Below, piece after piece: positions 24,115 through 30,102 of a DNA stretch of 32,541 nucleotides (position 1 is its first letter; each line of letters opens with the position of its first letter). The stretch is taken from positions 1-32,541 of the IMG/VR virus record IMGVR_UViG_3300031672_000641; one strand, written 5' to 3'. The position numbers were made by a program, and so were the translations under genes. This stretch comes from a virus. The notes under the pieces are model-generated. The model was given only the letters and a program-made list of their open reading frames with translations. It had not been told where the DNA came from and searched no databases.

Positions 24115-24432
24115 ATGGCGCCACTGTTTGGTCCGCTGGCAAACGCCGGCGCGAGTAATCCGGCCGGTCTCTATGCCGCTCCGGCCTACGGCCCCGCGCC
24201 TTTGTATCCCGCCGCGGCGGCAAGCGCCGCGAGCCTGGCGCAAATCGCCAGGCGGCGCGGCCCGATCCTGCCCGCGCCGCCCCTGCGAGCCGCCAATCCC
24301 TTGGGCGACCCGTCGCCGGTCGGCGTGATTGGCTCGCAAATCACCCGGCCCGACCGCCTGTTCGGCCCCTTCGCATCGTTCGCTGTGGACGGTATGGGCG
24401 GCGCGGGCGGCGCGGGCCCATCGGGTTTGTAG
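24115..24432 (+). CDS. Ala/Pro/Gly-rich protein (105 aa), unrecognised
   Basis: AGAGAGAG lies before the ATG. It is low in complexity and Ala/Pro/Gly-rich (LYAAPAYGPAPLYPAAAASA), with a conserved-looking middle (LGDPSPVGVIGSQITRPDRL) and a GGAGGAGPSGL end. Composition is typical of small virion or linker proteins. There is no hydrophobic helix long enough for the membrane. The stop is followed at once by family B repeats. Confidence 0.55.
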   Translation: MAPLFGPLANAGASNPAGLYAAPAYGPAPLYPAAAASAASLAQIARRRGPILPAPPLRAANPLGDPSPVGVIGSQITRPDRLFGPFASFAVDGMGGAGGAGPSGL

Positions 24433-24438
24433 GAATCA

Positions 24439-24518
24439 TGCCGCCCTGAAGGTCGGCGCTACATCAAGCCGCCCAACGCGCAAACGCGTAAATGTAGCGC
24501 CGGGCTTTAGCCCGGCAT
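24439..24518. repeat. Paired family B hairpins, inward facing
   Basis: A GCCGCCC-stem element (24439-24464, reverse) and a CCGGG-stem element (24493-24518, forward), with TGTAGCGCC ends facing each other. As in the other pairs, one of each stem type is present. Confidence 0.88.
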
Positions 24519-24571
24519 TGGGAGCTGCGTTAGCAACACAAACTCGCACCAACTCAGAAGGGGGTTCCAGC

Positions 24572-24868
24572 ATGGCCACTCTTGAACTGCCCGCGACGCT
24601 AAATGCCCCGCGGCCCGCTTCCGCAGTTTCGTCCCCGGCTTTCGGGGCGGTCTGTTTCTTCCATCGCCATTGCGGCAACGCCGCCGACGTCGAGAAGCAG
24701 GGAAAAATGCTTTGCCGCCGCTGCGCCACCGCGATCCCGGCGGAGGAATTTCCGCTGCGCGCGCCCACGCGCGAGCCGCTCTACCGCTCGGCCGACGACC
24801 TGGTTCGCCAGCTCGGCATGGAACTGCCGTGCCCGCGCCGCCGCCCCGACCGCGCCGCCCAGGAATAG
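24572..24868 (+). CDS. Small zinc-binding protein (98 aa)
   Basis: The ATG at 24572 follows AGAAGGGGG; an open frame extends upstream through repeat DNA but has no start as good. A zinc site is likely from CFFHRHCGN and MLCRRCAT (residues about 29-54: Cys, His, Cys, then a Cys pair). The remainder is basic, with a Cys near the end (MELPCPRRRPDR). It ends 3 bp before the spanin-like gene. Small zinc proteins between lysis genes have no assigned function that I know of. Confidence 0.58.
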   Translation: MATLELPATLNAPRPASAVSSPAFGAVCFFHRHCGNAADVEKQGKMLCRRCATAIPAEEFPLRAPTREPLYRSADDLVRQLGMELPCPRRRPDRAAQE

Positions 24869-24871
24869 ATC

Positions 24872-25519
24872 ATGGCCTGGGACTGGAAACATACGATTTT
24901 CGCGGGCCTGGCCGTTGTGGGCATTGCCGGCGGCGGCATCGCCTTCCACTGCTGGAAAAGCACGCACGACGCCCTGCTCGGGGCCGAATCGACCGTGCAG
25001 CAGCAGCAGAAAGTCTTGAACCAGGACGCCCAAGCCGCCCGGCAGATCGCCGCCCAGGTAAAACAGCGCGACGCGCAAACCGCGCGCCGCATCGCCACCT
25101 TGCGCGCCCGCGCCGCCCAAGAGACAACGCCGAGCCAAATCGCCGCCTGGCTGCCCAAGCAGATCCTCACGCCGCAGCCGATTCACATTCAGCTTCCCAA
25201 ACCGACGCGGAAAAATCCCGCGCCGGCGGCCGTCGCCACGATTCCCCAGCCCGATCTTGCACCGCTGCGCGATTTCGTCACGGCGTGCCAGGCGTGCAGC
25301 ATTCGGCTCCACTCGGCCCAGCAGGATCTGGCCGCCAAGGACGCGCAGCTCAAGCTGGCCGGCGAGCGGCTATCGGCGGCCTTGAAGCAGCGCGATGCCG
25401 CGTTGCAAGCGGCTCGCGGCGGCGGCTTCTGGCGCCGCATGGGCACGGCCGTCAAATGGTTCGCGATCGGCGCCGGGACCGGCGCGGCGCTGCTGTGCGG
25501 CTCGGGCCACTGCCAATGA
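24872..25519 (+). CDS. Rz-like inner-membrane spanin (putative)
   Basis: A 215-aa protein. An N-terminal membrane helix (residues about 8-26, TIFAGLAVVGIAGGGIAF) is followed by a periplasmic coiled coil (STVQQQQKVLNQDAQAARQI and on to about 95), a Pro-rich linker (TPQPIHIQLPKPTRKNPAP) and a second coiled coil (AQQDLAAKDAQLKLAGERLS). A C-terminal Gly/Ala hydrophobic segment ends the protein. Spanins bridge inner and outer membranes after holin and endolysin action, which implies a diderm host. No separate outer-membrane lipoprotein partner was found, and the hydrophobic C-terminus could serve instead. Assignment rests on topology and position. Confidence 0.58.
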   Translation: MAWDWKHTIFAGLAVVGIAGGGIAFHCWKSTHDALLGAESTVQQQQKVLNQDAQAARQIAAQVKQRDAQTARRIATLRARAAQETTPSQIAAWLPKQILTPQPIHIQLPKPTRKNPAPAAVATIPQPDLAPLRDFVTACQACSIRLHSAQQDLAAKDAQLKLAGERLSAALKQRDAALQAARGGGFWRRMGTAVKWFAIGAGTGAALLCGSGHCQ

Positions 25520-25571
25520 TCGCGTGTGAACCCCATGCCTGCGGGCAAACCATGACTGCGAGTGAACGCGG

Positions 25572-26021
25572 ATGATTTACTTCGGCTGGATTCTTCTCTC
25601 CCTGGCGGCACTGACCTGCGCGCTGGCCATCCTGACGCGCCTGCTGGACCGCAAAAAGTCGATCGCGCAGTACGAGGCGGGCGCGGCGCGCGAAAGCTAC
25701 CCGCGCCGCGTGCTCGTGGCTTTCGACCAATTTTGCAATGTATTGGCCGGCGGCGATCCGGACGAAACCATCAGCGCCCGCGCGGCCCGGTGGGCGGCGC
25801 GCGGAAAGCGGGGATTCATCCTGTGGCGTCTGGTGGCGCGCGCCCTCGCCCGCTGGCTCGATTTCATCCAGCCCGGCCACGACGTGGGAGCACGGGCCGG
25901 GGATCTCGATCGCGCGGAAACCGCCCCGATGCCTTCACGGATACGGGGCGGTCCGTATTGTCAAAATCGGACCGTCGAGCGGCTCGAAGACGCATCGCTC
26001 GGACTCAAAGGAGACGACTAG
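25572..26021 (+). CDS. Lysis-region membrane protein (149 aa) ending in a family D repeat
   Basis: One N-terminal membrane helix (YFGWILLSLAALTCALAILT), then VAFDQFCNVLAGGDPDETIS and ARAARWAARGKRGFILWRLV. I associate the latter pattern (FDQxxNxxxGGxPDETISAR) with a family of small proteins encoded beside phage lysis genes; their role is unclear. From about residue 118 the sequence is translated family D repeat (APMPSRIRGGPYCQNRTV), so the end is acquired. No clear ribosome-binding site precedes the ATG. The stop abuts the next gene. Confidence 0.6.
   Translation: MIYFGWILLSLAALTCALAILTRLLDRKKSIAQYEAGAARESYPRRVLVAFDQFCNVLAGGDPDETISARAARWAARGKRGFILWRLVARALARWLDFIQPGHDVGARAGDLDRAETAPMPSRIRGGPYCQNRTVERLEDASLGLKGDD
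25923..25974 (+). repeat. Family D double-hairpin repeat inside a gene, copy 3
   Basis: The copy closest to the inferred consensus: GCCCCG...CGGGGC hairpin next to CGGTCCG...CGGACCG hairpin. It is read in a different frame from copy 2, and both frames are open. Confidence 0.87.
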
Positions 26022-27164
26022 GTGCTCGATACGGCCAGCCTCGGCTACCTCGCCATCGACGACCCGGTGCTCTACGACTGGCTGGGCTCGCTCACCGCTT
26101 CCTTCAACCAGCTCCAGCAACAGGTCGGCGTCGATACGGCCCCGGCGCCGCAAACCTCGGCCGCGCAGGCGCTCCCGGCTCCGGCGCCGCCCGCCTCGCT
26201 CGCCGCCACCGCCGCCCGCGGGACGTTCAACGTGACGGTTGCGCCCAGCCGCGGCGCCGCGCCTTCGGTCCAGTATTTCCTCGAATCGGCGAGCGATCCG
26301 ACGTTTCCCTCTTCGACGGTCGTCTACCCGCTCGGCCAGGCTCTTTCGCTCTCGCTGAACCTGGGCGACGCCACGCGCTACTTCCGCGCGCGCGCCAAAT
26401 ACCCCTCCTCGAACTATTCTCCCTACGCCTATCTCGGCACGGCGGCCAATCCCACCGCCGTCTCCGGGGGCCTGGCCAGCTCGAACGACATCCTGGCCAA
26501 CGCGCCGTCGAATGCCGTGAACAACGCCACCGCTGATTCCATAGACGCAGGGTCCAGTGCTACGGTCCGGGTCTACGGTCCGGGTGGCATTGGTAGTTCC
26601 TGGACCCAGGACTACGGCCAGGGCGCCCGCGCGTTTCCCGCCGGCACGATCACCGGCTTGGCTTACGCCACCACCTATTACATTGCCTGGGACACTGCGC
26701 GGCAGATGTTCGTCGCCGGCGCGAATCTTTCCGAGGTCATCTCCGACAGCTACGCCTTCGTTGGCAAGCTCACGACCGTCGCCTCGGGCGGGGTGGGCGG
26801 CAGCTCGGGCGGCGGCGGCGCGAGCTTCGGGCCCGGCGGCTGCACCGAGGTCGGCACGCCGCTCGAATTCCCAGGCGGCGCGACGGCGCGGGTGAAAATC
26901 GAGCCGTGCGGCGACTGGATCGAGATCGAGCTCGAATCGGGCCAGCGCCTGGCCATGGCTCGCGGCACGCTGGTTTCCGTCTTTCGCCGGGCCGAAGAGC
27001 TGCGCCCGGGCGAGCTGGTCGAAATCGGGCGCGAAGGCAGCGTCTCGGCCATCGCCAAGGCCGGCCGGAGCTGGCGGGCGTCGCAGAAAATGGTGGTAAG
27101 CGTGCGCCCGCAGGGCACCTATTGGGCGAACGGCATACGCGTCCACAACATGAAACTGCTGTAG
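26022..27164 (+). CDS. Tail protein with C-terminal Hint-like domain
   Basis: A 380-aa protein with a GTG start directly after the previous stop; AAGGAG is 8 bp upstream. The N-terminal helical part (DDPVLYDWLGSLTASFNQLQ) and Ala/Pro linker lead to beta-rich fibronectin-like regions (about 65-255). A Gly/Ser linker (SGGVGGSSGGGGASFGPGG) then precedes a domain starting CTEVGTPLEF at about 274 and ending YWANGIRVHN at about residue 375. Cys at the start, a beta-rich middle and a terminal His-Asn are hallmarks of Hint (intein/hedgehog) autoprocessing domains. It may cleave itself or crosslink the protein; activity is not shown. Probably a tail or fibre component. Confidence 0.6.
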   Translation: MLDTASLGYLAIDDPVLYDWLGSLTASFNQLQQQVGVDTAPAPQTSAAQALPAPAPPASLAATAARGTFNVTVAPSRGAAPSVQYFLESASDPTFPSSTVVYPLGQALSLSLNLGDATRYFRARAKYPSSNYSPYAYLGTAANPTAVSGGLASSNDILANAPSNAVNNATADSIDAGSSATVRVYGPGGIGSSWTQDYGQGARAFPAGTITGLAYATTYYIAWDTARQMFVAGANLSEVISDSYAFVGKLTTVASGGVGGSSGGGGASFGPGGCTEVGTPLEFPGGATARVKIEPCGDWIEIELESGQRLAMARGTLVSVFRRAEELRPGELVEIGREGSVSAIAKAGRSWRASQKMVVSVRPQGTYWANGIRVHNMKLL

Positions 27165-27203
27165 CGGCGCGTTCTGCGCCCTCCCGCCCGCGCGCCGGCG
27201 TCA

Positions 27204-27295
27204 TGCCGCCCTGAAGGGCGGCCCTACATCGCGCCAAACGCGCCCAGGCACGCATGCGCGCATGCCGAATGTAGCGCCGGGCTTTTGCCCGGCAT
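27204..27295. repeat. Paired family B hairpins, inward facing
   Basis: A GCCGCCC-stem element (27204-27229, reverse; GGCCCTACAT end is slightly mutated) and a CCGGG-stem element (27270-27295, forward, TTTT loop). Together they fill most of the gap between the tail gene and the next small gene. Confidence 0.87.
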
Positions 27296-27331
27296 CTTTA
27301 GCCCGGAATCGCACCGTCCAAAGAGGCAAAC

Positions 27332-27553
27332 ATGGCCAAGGAAATCGCCAGGAAATTCGATTCGGGCGCCGCCGCCGTCGTCGTCACCATCGAAGACGAG
27401 CTCGGCGCGCAGAGCGTCCATACCATCCACGTCCTGCGCCCGGACGGCACGGAAGAAGACGTCGCCGCCGTAGTCGCGCAGAAAATCGCCGAGGCCGCCG
27501 CGCGCGCCGCCAAGGTGAAAGCCGCCTTCCAAAAATCCGGCTGGCGCAGCTGA
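27332..27553 (+). CDS. Unrecognised small protein (73 aa)
   Basis: AAAGAGG precedes the ATG. It is a compact beta-then-alpha protein: GAAAVVVTIEDELGAQSVHT, then a long charged helix (VAAVVAQKIAEAAARAAKVK). No motif was recognised. It is the last plus-strand gene of the late block and ends 24 bp from the end of the convergent minus-strand early operon; no terminator hairpin fits in that space. Confidence 0.58.
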   Translation: MAKEIARKFDSGAAAVVVTIEDELGAQSVHTIHVLRPDGTEEDVAAVVAQKIAEAAARAAKVKAAFQKSGWRS

Positions 27554-27577
27554 ACTCGCACCGGGACGCGACAATCT

Positions 27578-28120
27578 TCACGTCATCACTCGGCGGTAGA
27601 AGCGCTCGACGCGCATCAGGCTTCGCGCCGTGATTCGCGTGCGATTCAGCTGCAGCGCCCGCGAATGATACCCGAGCCGCCGCGCGATCTCGGCTCGCGT
27701 GAAGCCCTCCTCGACCAGGCGCTCGATCATGCGCCAGGCGCGCCCGGCCGGGACCAGACGCGCGTCGTTCATCGCCGTCCGGCTCACCAGCAGAATCCGC
27801 CGCGCCGTGAGCGCGCGGATCCGCCGCCGCCGCCCGCTGCGAATGCGGTGCAAGAGCGACTGCGGCACGCCGGCAATGTCGGCGACCGTGCGCCGTCCCA
27901 CCCCGGCGCGGGAAAGCGCGAGCAGATGCTGGCGCGCGCGCCCGGCCGGAATCAGACCGTTCCAATCGCCGCTGCGGCGCGCCTGCAAACGCCGGCACTC
28001 GTAGCCCGCATTCGCCGCGCGGCACGGCAAACACCGGCACCCTCCCAGATACTTCACCCGCGTTCCGTGCGCCTTCGCCTCGGCCAGCACCGCGATCGGC
28101 TTCATGTGCGGCAAGCTCAT
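27578..28120 (-). CDS. Two-HTH DNA-binding protein with Cys cluster
   Basis: A 180-aa basic protein. The ATG at 28120 follows GGAAAGGAGC; upstream extension of the frame runs into repeat DNA. A Cys cluster GCRCLPCRAANAGYEC (Cys28, 30, 33, 42) precedes two similar helix-turn-helix units. One is at about 64-95 (ALSRAGVGRRTVADIAGVPQ), the other at about 127-160 (ERLVEEGFTRAEIARRLGYH). The layout of Cys-rich start plus two HTH units with Arg linkers is one I recognise from phage regulatory proteins, mainly actinophage; I know no assigned function. It is the last gene of the minus-strand early operon. Confidence 0.68.
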   Translation of the reverse strand: MSLPHMKPIAVLAEAKAHGTRVKYLGGCRCLPCRAANAGYECRRLQARRSGDWNGLIPAGRARQHLLALSRAGVGRRTVADIAGVPQSLLHRIRSGRRRRIRALTARRILLVSRTAMNDARLVPAGRAWRMIERLVEEGFTRAEIARRLGYHSRALQLNRTRITARSLMRVERFYRRVMT

Positions 28121-28174
28121 TTTTTCCGCTCCTTTCCGTCCCCCATTCACTCCCGCCACGCCACCCGCACCCCA

Positions 28175-28199
28175 TGTAGCGCCGCCCTTTAGGGCGGCA
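28175..28199 (+). repeat. Single family B element supplying a stop codon
   Basis: TGTAGCGCCGCCCTTTAGGG followed by CGGCA. Read on the minus strand, its CCC-TAA is the stop of the initiator gene, whose last residues WLPP come from repeat DNA and its immediate flank. Confidence 0.88.
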
Positions 28200-29169
28200 A
28201 CCATTGCCGCTCGCCCCGCCGCAACAACGCGCACTTCTGCCGCTCGAGCAGTTCCCGGCGCTTAACCACCCCCTCGCTCGGCAACGCTTTCGCGCCCATC
28301 ATTCGCCGCAGCCCCGCCAGAAGCTCGCCGTCTCGCCCGCCCAGATCGGCGCCCTCCCTCGAACTGTTCCCGTCATCCGCCAAAGCGCTCTCGTCCCCTG
28401 CCCCTCCCGCACGCGAAACGGCGCTTTCCTCGCGATGTTCACCGCCGCTCCCCGCGCCGTCGCCATCCCCGCGACTCCTTGCGCAAGCCGTAACGTTGTC
28501 ATTCCACCGAACCCCGTCCTGGCCGGGGAAACGCGCGCCGGCCGAAGCCTCGGCGAAGGCGGGAGGAATCTGCTTTTGGTTTTGGTTTTGGTTTTCAACA
28601 GCAGGTGGGGAGGGAGGGCTTGTCTTTGGCGGATTGGCGCGTTCCGGTAAATCTTCTAGAAAACCATAATTACTTTTCCCATAGCTTTCTGTAAAAGGCT
28701 TTCTATCTTCCTTATAGGAGCGGCCACTTCTGGCAGGGTTGGCCCTGCCGAATCTGGCAGGATTGACGCTGCCAATCTTGGCAGGGTTGGCTGTGGAAAC
28801 TGTGGAAATTGTGGAAATCCGGGAAGTCCCAGATGGCTGGCTGGGATGGAATTTCTTCGATTTGAAGACTTCGATCGCGAGGCCATGCCGCCCGCGCACG
28901 ACGACGTGGCGCGTCCGGATGTAGGGGCCCCGCAGCAGGTTCATCCAGCGGTAGATCGTGCGCAAGCCGACGCCCAGGTCGGCGGCAATCTCCTCGCAGC
29001 GAACCGGGCTGCCGCCCAGGACGCGCCCCACGCCCTCTTGCTCGGACGTCACGCGCCACAAAATCCAGTCGTAGAGCCACCGGGCGCTGCCTATCGCCTT
29101 GACGTGCTTGGGATCGAGCAGACCGGCGCGCGCCCCGATCGGCAGTTCCCTGCCCCGCGTTAAACTCAT
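28189..29169 (-). CDS. Putative replication initiator with embedded origin
   Basis: A 326-aa protein. Its ATG overlaps the stop of the zinc-ribbon gene (ATGA). Residues about 25-105 form a winged-HTH-like domain (RWLYDWILWRVTSEQEG, RCEEIAADLGVGLRTIYRWM, then a beta wing VVVRGRHGLAIEVFKSKKF) as in phage replisome organisers. Residues 118-126 are three IST/VST triplets and 127-150 three 8-residue repeats (ANPAKIGS, VNPARFGR, ANPARSGR). These are encoded by iteron-like DNA, followed by an AT-rich stretch encoding SYKEDRKPFTESYGK. Residues about 201-216 (IPPAFAEASAGARFPG) are translated family E repeat, and the stop is in another repeat. The C-terminal third is low-complexity Gly/Arg/Glu. No helicase gene is seen; the protein may recruit host DnaB. 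Confidence 0.65.
   Translation of the reverse strand: MSLTRGRELPIGARAGLLDPKHVKAIGSARWLYDWILWRVTSEQEGVGRVLGGSPVRCEEIAADLGVGLRTIYRWMNLLRGPYIRTRHVVVRGRHGLAIEVFKSKKFHPSQPSGTSRISTISTVSTANPAKIGSVNPARFGRANPARSGRSYKEDRKPFTESYGKSNYGFLEDLPERANPPKTSPPSPPAVENQNQNQKQIPPAFAEASAGARFPGQDGVRWNDNVTACARSRGDGDGAGSGGEHREESAVSRAGGAGDESALADDGNSSREGADLGGRDGELLAGLRRMMGAKALPSEGVVKRRELLERQKCALLRRGERQWLPP
28539..28570 (-). repeat. Family E repeat inside the initiator gene, copy 3
   Basis: On the minus strand it reads GATTCCTCCCGCCTTCGCCG and so on, giving IPPAFAEASAG. The frame equals that of copy 2 at 9728-9760. Confidence 0.83.
28648..28818. other. Candidate replication origin: iterons plus AT-rich tract
   Basis: Inside the initiator gene. 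Three 24-bp direct repeats sharing TGGCAGGGTTGGC-type starts lie at 28731-28754, 28755-28778 and 28779-28802 (the third diverges in its last third). They overlap three tandem 9-mers, TGTGGAAAC, TGTGGAAAT and TGTGGAAAT (28792-28818). On the minus strand the last two read ATTTCCACA, 7 of 9 to the DnaA box TTATCCACA. Beside them, 28648-28718 has 22 G/C in 71 bp (31%), far below the surroundings, as expected of an unwinding element. A (TTTTGG)n tract lies near 28574-28595. Confidence 0.6.
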
Positions 29170-29462
29170 CGCCGCGCCTCCCGCCTCGTACGCTCCGCCG
29201 CGCCGTGGGTGCTCGTATGTTTATGTCGGTTGCCGAAGGCCCCACCCAGTCCTTCATTCCGAGCCCCGGCCTCATCGGGGCGAGGAATCTCTCCGGTTGA
29301 TTTCCCCGGGATGGAAGACGCCGGGACAAGCGCCCCCTCGAGCGCCCGGAGATGCCCGCACGAATCGCATTCCAGCCACGACGCGCCCCATTCCCGTAAT
29401 CGCACGATTTGCCCGCCGCACCACCGGCACTTCTCTCCGGTCCGCCGCGGCAGGGCTGTCAT
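29166..29462 (-). CDS. Zinc-ribbon protein of the early operon (98 aa)
   Basis: The ATG at 29462 overlaps the stop of a 40-codon upstream ORF (ATGA), and its own stop overlaps the initiator ATG in the same way. Residues 11-33 form a four-Cys ribbon (CRWCGGQ, then CDSCGH). The C-terminal part is hydrophilic and basic (RNEGLGGAFGNRHKHTSTHG). It may bind DNA or partner with the initiator. A longer reading from a TTG at 29594 is possible but would mask the 40-codon ORF. Function is inferred only from the ribbon and its coupling. Confidence 0.62.
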   Translation of the reverse strand: MTALPRRTGEKCRWCGGQIVRLREWGASWLECDSCGHLRALEGALVPASSIPGKSTGEIPRPDEAGARNEGLGGAFGNRHKHTSTHGAAERTRREARR

Positions 29463-29581
29463 TTCCCCGGCCTCCGCTTTTTTACGCCCACCACTTCGAT
29501 GGAATTCCTGCCCGAACGGACAAGGAAACTGCGAGGCTTCCGGACCCGCCGGCGCCCCGTCGGCCGCCCATCCGAGCTCAC
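29459..29581 (-). CDS. Possible small basic protein (40 aa)
   Basis: A GTG at 29581 overlaps the stop of another short frame (GTGA), and its own TGA overlaps the ATG of the zinc-ribbon gene (ATGA). The product is strongly basic (GRPTGRRRVRKPRSFLVRSG) and ends EVVGVKKRRPGK. The sequence looks protein-like rather than random, and the overlaps on both sides favour a real gene. There is no independent ribosome-binding site. Confidence 0.4.
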   Translation of the reverse strand: MSSDGRPTGRRRVRKPRSFLVRSGRNSIEVVGVKKRRPGK

Positions 29582-29675
29582 GGTAAAGCAACAATCCAAT
29601 CGATCATCGCGGCCAAGAGCCTTGCCCACGGGCCCTCCCTGCTGGCCATGCCCATTTCAAATTCGCGAAAGCAGT

Positions 29676-29813
29676 TTACGGAATAGTTAATCCCCTCAAA
29701 ACGCGCCGTTTCCCCCGGCCTTTTTTCGACTGAGCGCCGCTTCCCGTCGCGCCGCCCGCAACGGCATCGGGCGGTTTCGAGCCGCCGCCCGATGCCGCTT
29801 TCCAAATCACCAT
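29676..29813 (-). CDS. Possible small protein (45 aa) containing a hairpin
   Basis: An ATG at 29813 opens a 45-codon frame (MVIWKAASGGGSKPPDAVAG, then a basic KKGRGKRRVLRGLTIP end). A 13-bp perfect inverted repeat at 29762-29797 lies within it. No good ribosome-binding site is present. It could be a tiny early gene, or untranslated leader whose open frame is chance. Confidence 0.28.
   Translation of the reverse strand: MVIWKAASGGGSKPPDAVAGGATGSGAQSKKGRGKRRVLRGLTIP
29762..29797. other. Strong hairpin in the early-operon leader
   Basis: Perfect 13-bp arms, CGGCATCGGGCGG (29762-29774) and CCGCCCGATGCCG (29785-29797), around a 10-base loop. Neither strand shows a following T-run, so a simple intrinsic terminator is unlikely. 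It does not belong to the dispersed repeat families seen elsewhere. An antitermination, attenuation or protein-binding role is possible. Confidence 0.75.
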
Positions 29814-29825
29814 CGCCACACGAAT

Positions 29826-29936
29826 TCACCGGGCCGCAACCGCCGCCGTCGCCCCGCGCCCCTTGTGCCGCCAGGTTGCTTGGTCCCTGCGCGCCTGCTC
29901 GCCGCCGGCCCAGATCGCCGCCTGGGCGCTGGCCAC
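29826..29936 (-). CDS. Possible small protein (36 aa)
   Basis: A GTG at 29936, just downstream of an AT-rich promoter-like segment, opens a short frame. The product (ASAQAAIWAGGEQARRDQAT, ending ATAAVAAR) has plausible protein composition. Two other frames are also open over part of this DNA, so the choice is uncertain. Confidence 0.27.
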   Translation of the reverse strand: MASAQAAIWAGGEQARRDQATWRHKGRGATAAVAAR

Positions 29937-29942
29937 ACATCA

Positions 29943-29990
29943 CAAGCGCTTTTTATATTTCGCTTCTTATTCGCCTGTGGTAGGATGAAT
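29943..29990. promoter_or_regulatory. AT-rich promoter-like segment
   Basis: A low-GC stretch between the excisionase-like gene and the tiny early ORFs. It holds an inverted repeat AAGCG (29944-29948) / CGCTT (29961-29965) around TTTTTATATTT. On the minus strand TATAAA is a possible -10; on the plus strand TAGGAT is another. No good -35 at the correct distance was found on either strand. Confidence 0.35.
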
Positions 29991-30102
29991 CGGTCTTCCC
30001 GTCAGGAGCCGGCCGCCGATGCCCGTCACGCACGATTTTCCCGTTTCCGTCCGGCGCATTGTCCCGCTTCCGCCTCTCGAGGCCCGGACGCAAAGCGCCG
30101 CT

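Noticed and set aside
28574-28595. (TTTTGG)n tract considered as an intrinsic terminator for plus-strand transcription
   Set aside because: No stem precedes it and it lies inside the minus-strand initiator gene, encoding NQNQNQKQ.
29578-29943. A 121-codon minus-strand frame in the early leader
   Set aside because: Its N-terminal two thirds are Gly/Arg-biased and cross the 13-bp hairpin; only the last 25 codons with a GTGA overlap seem possibly translated.
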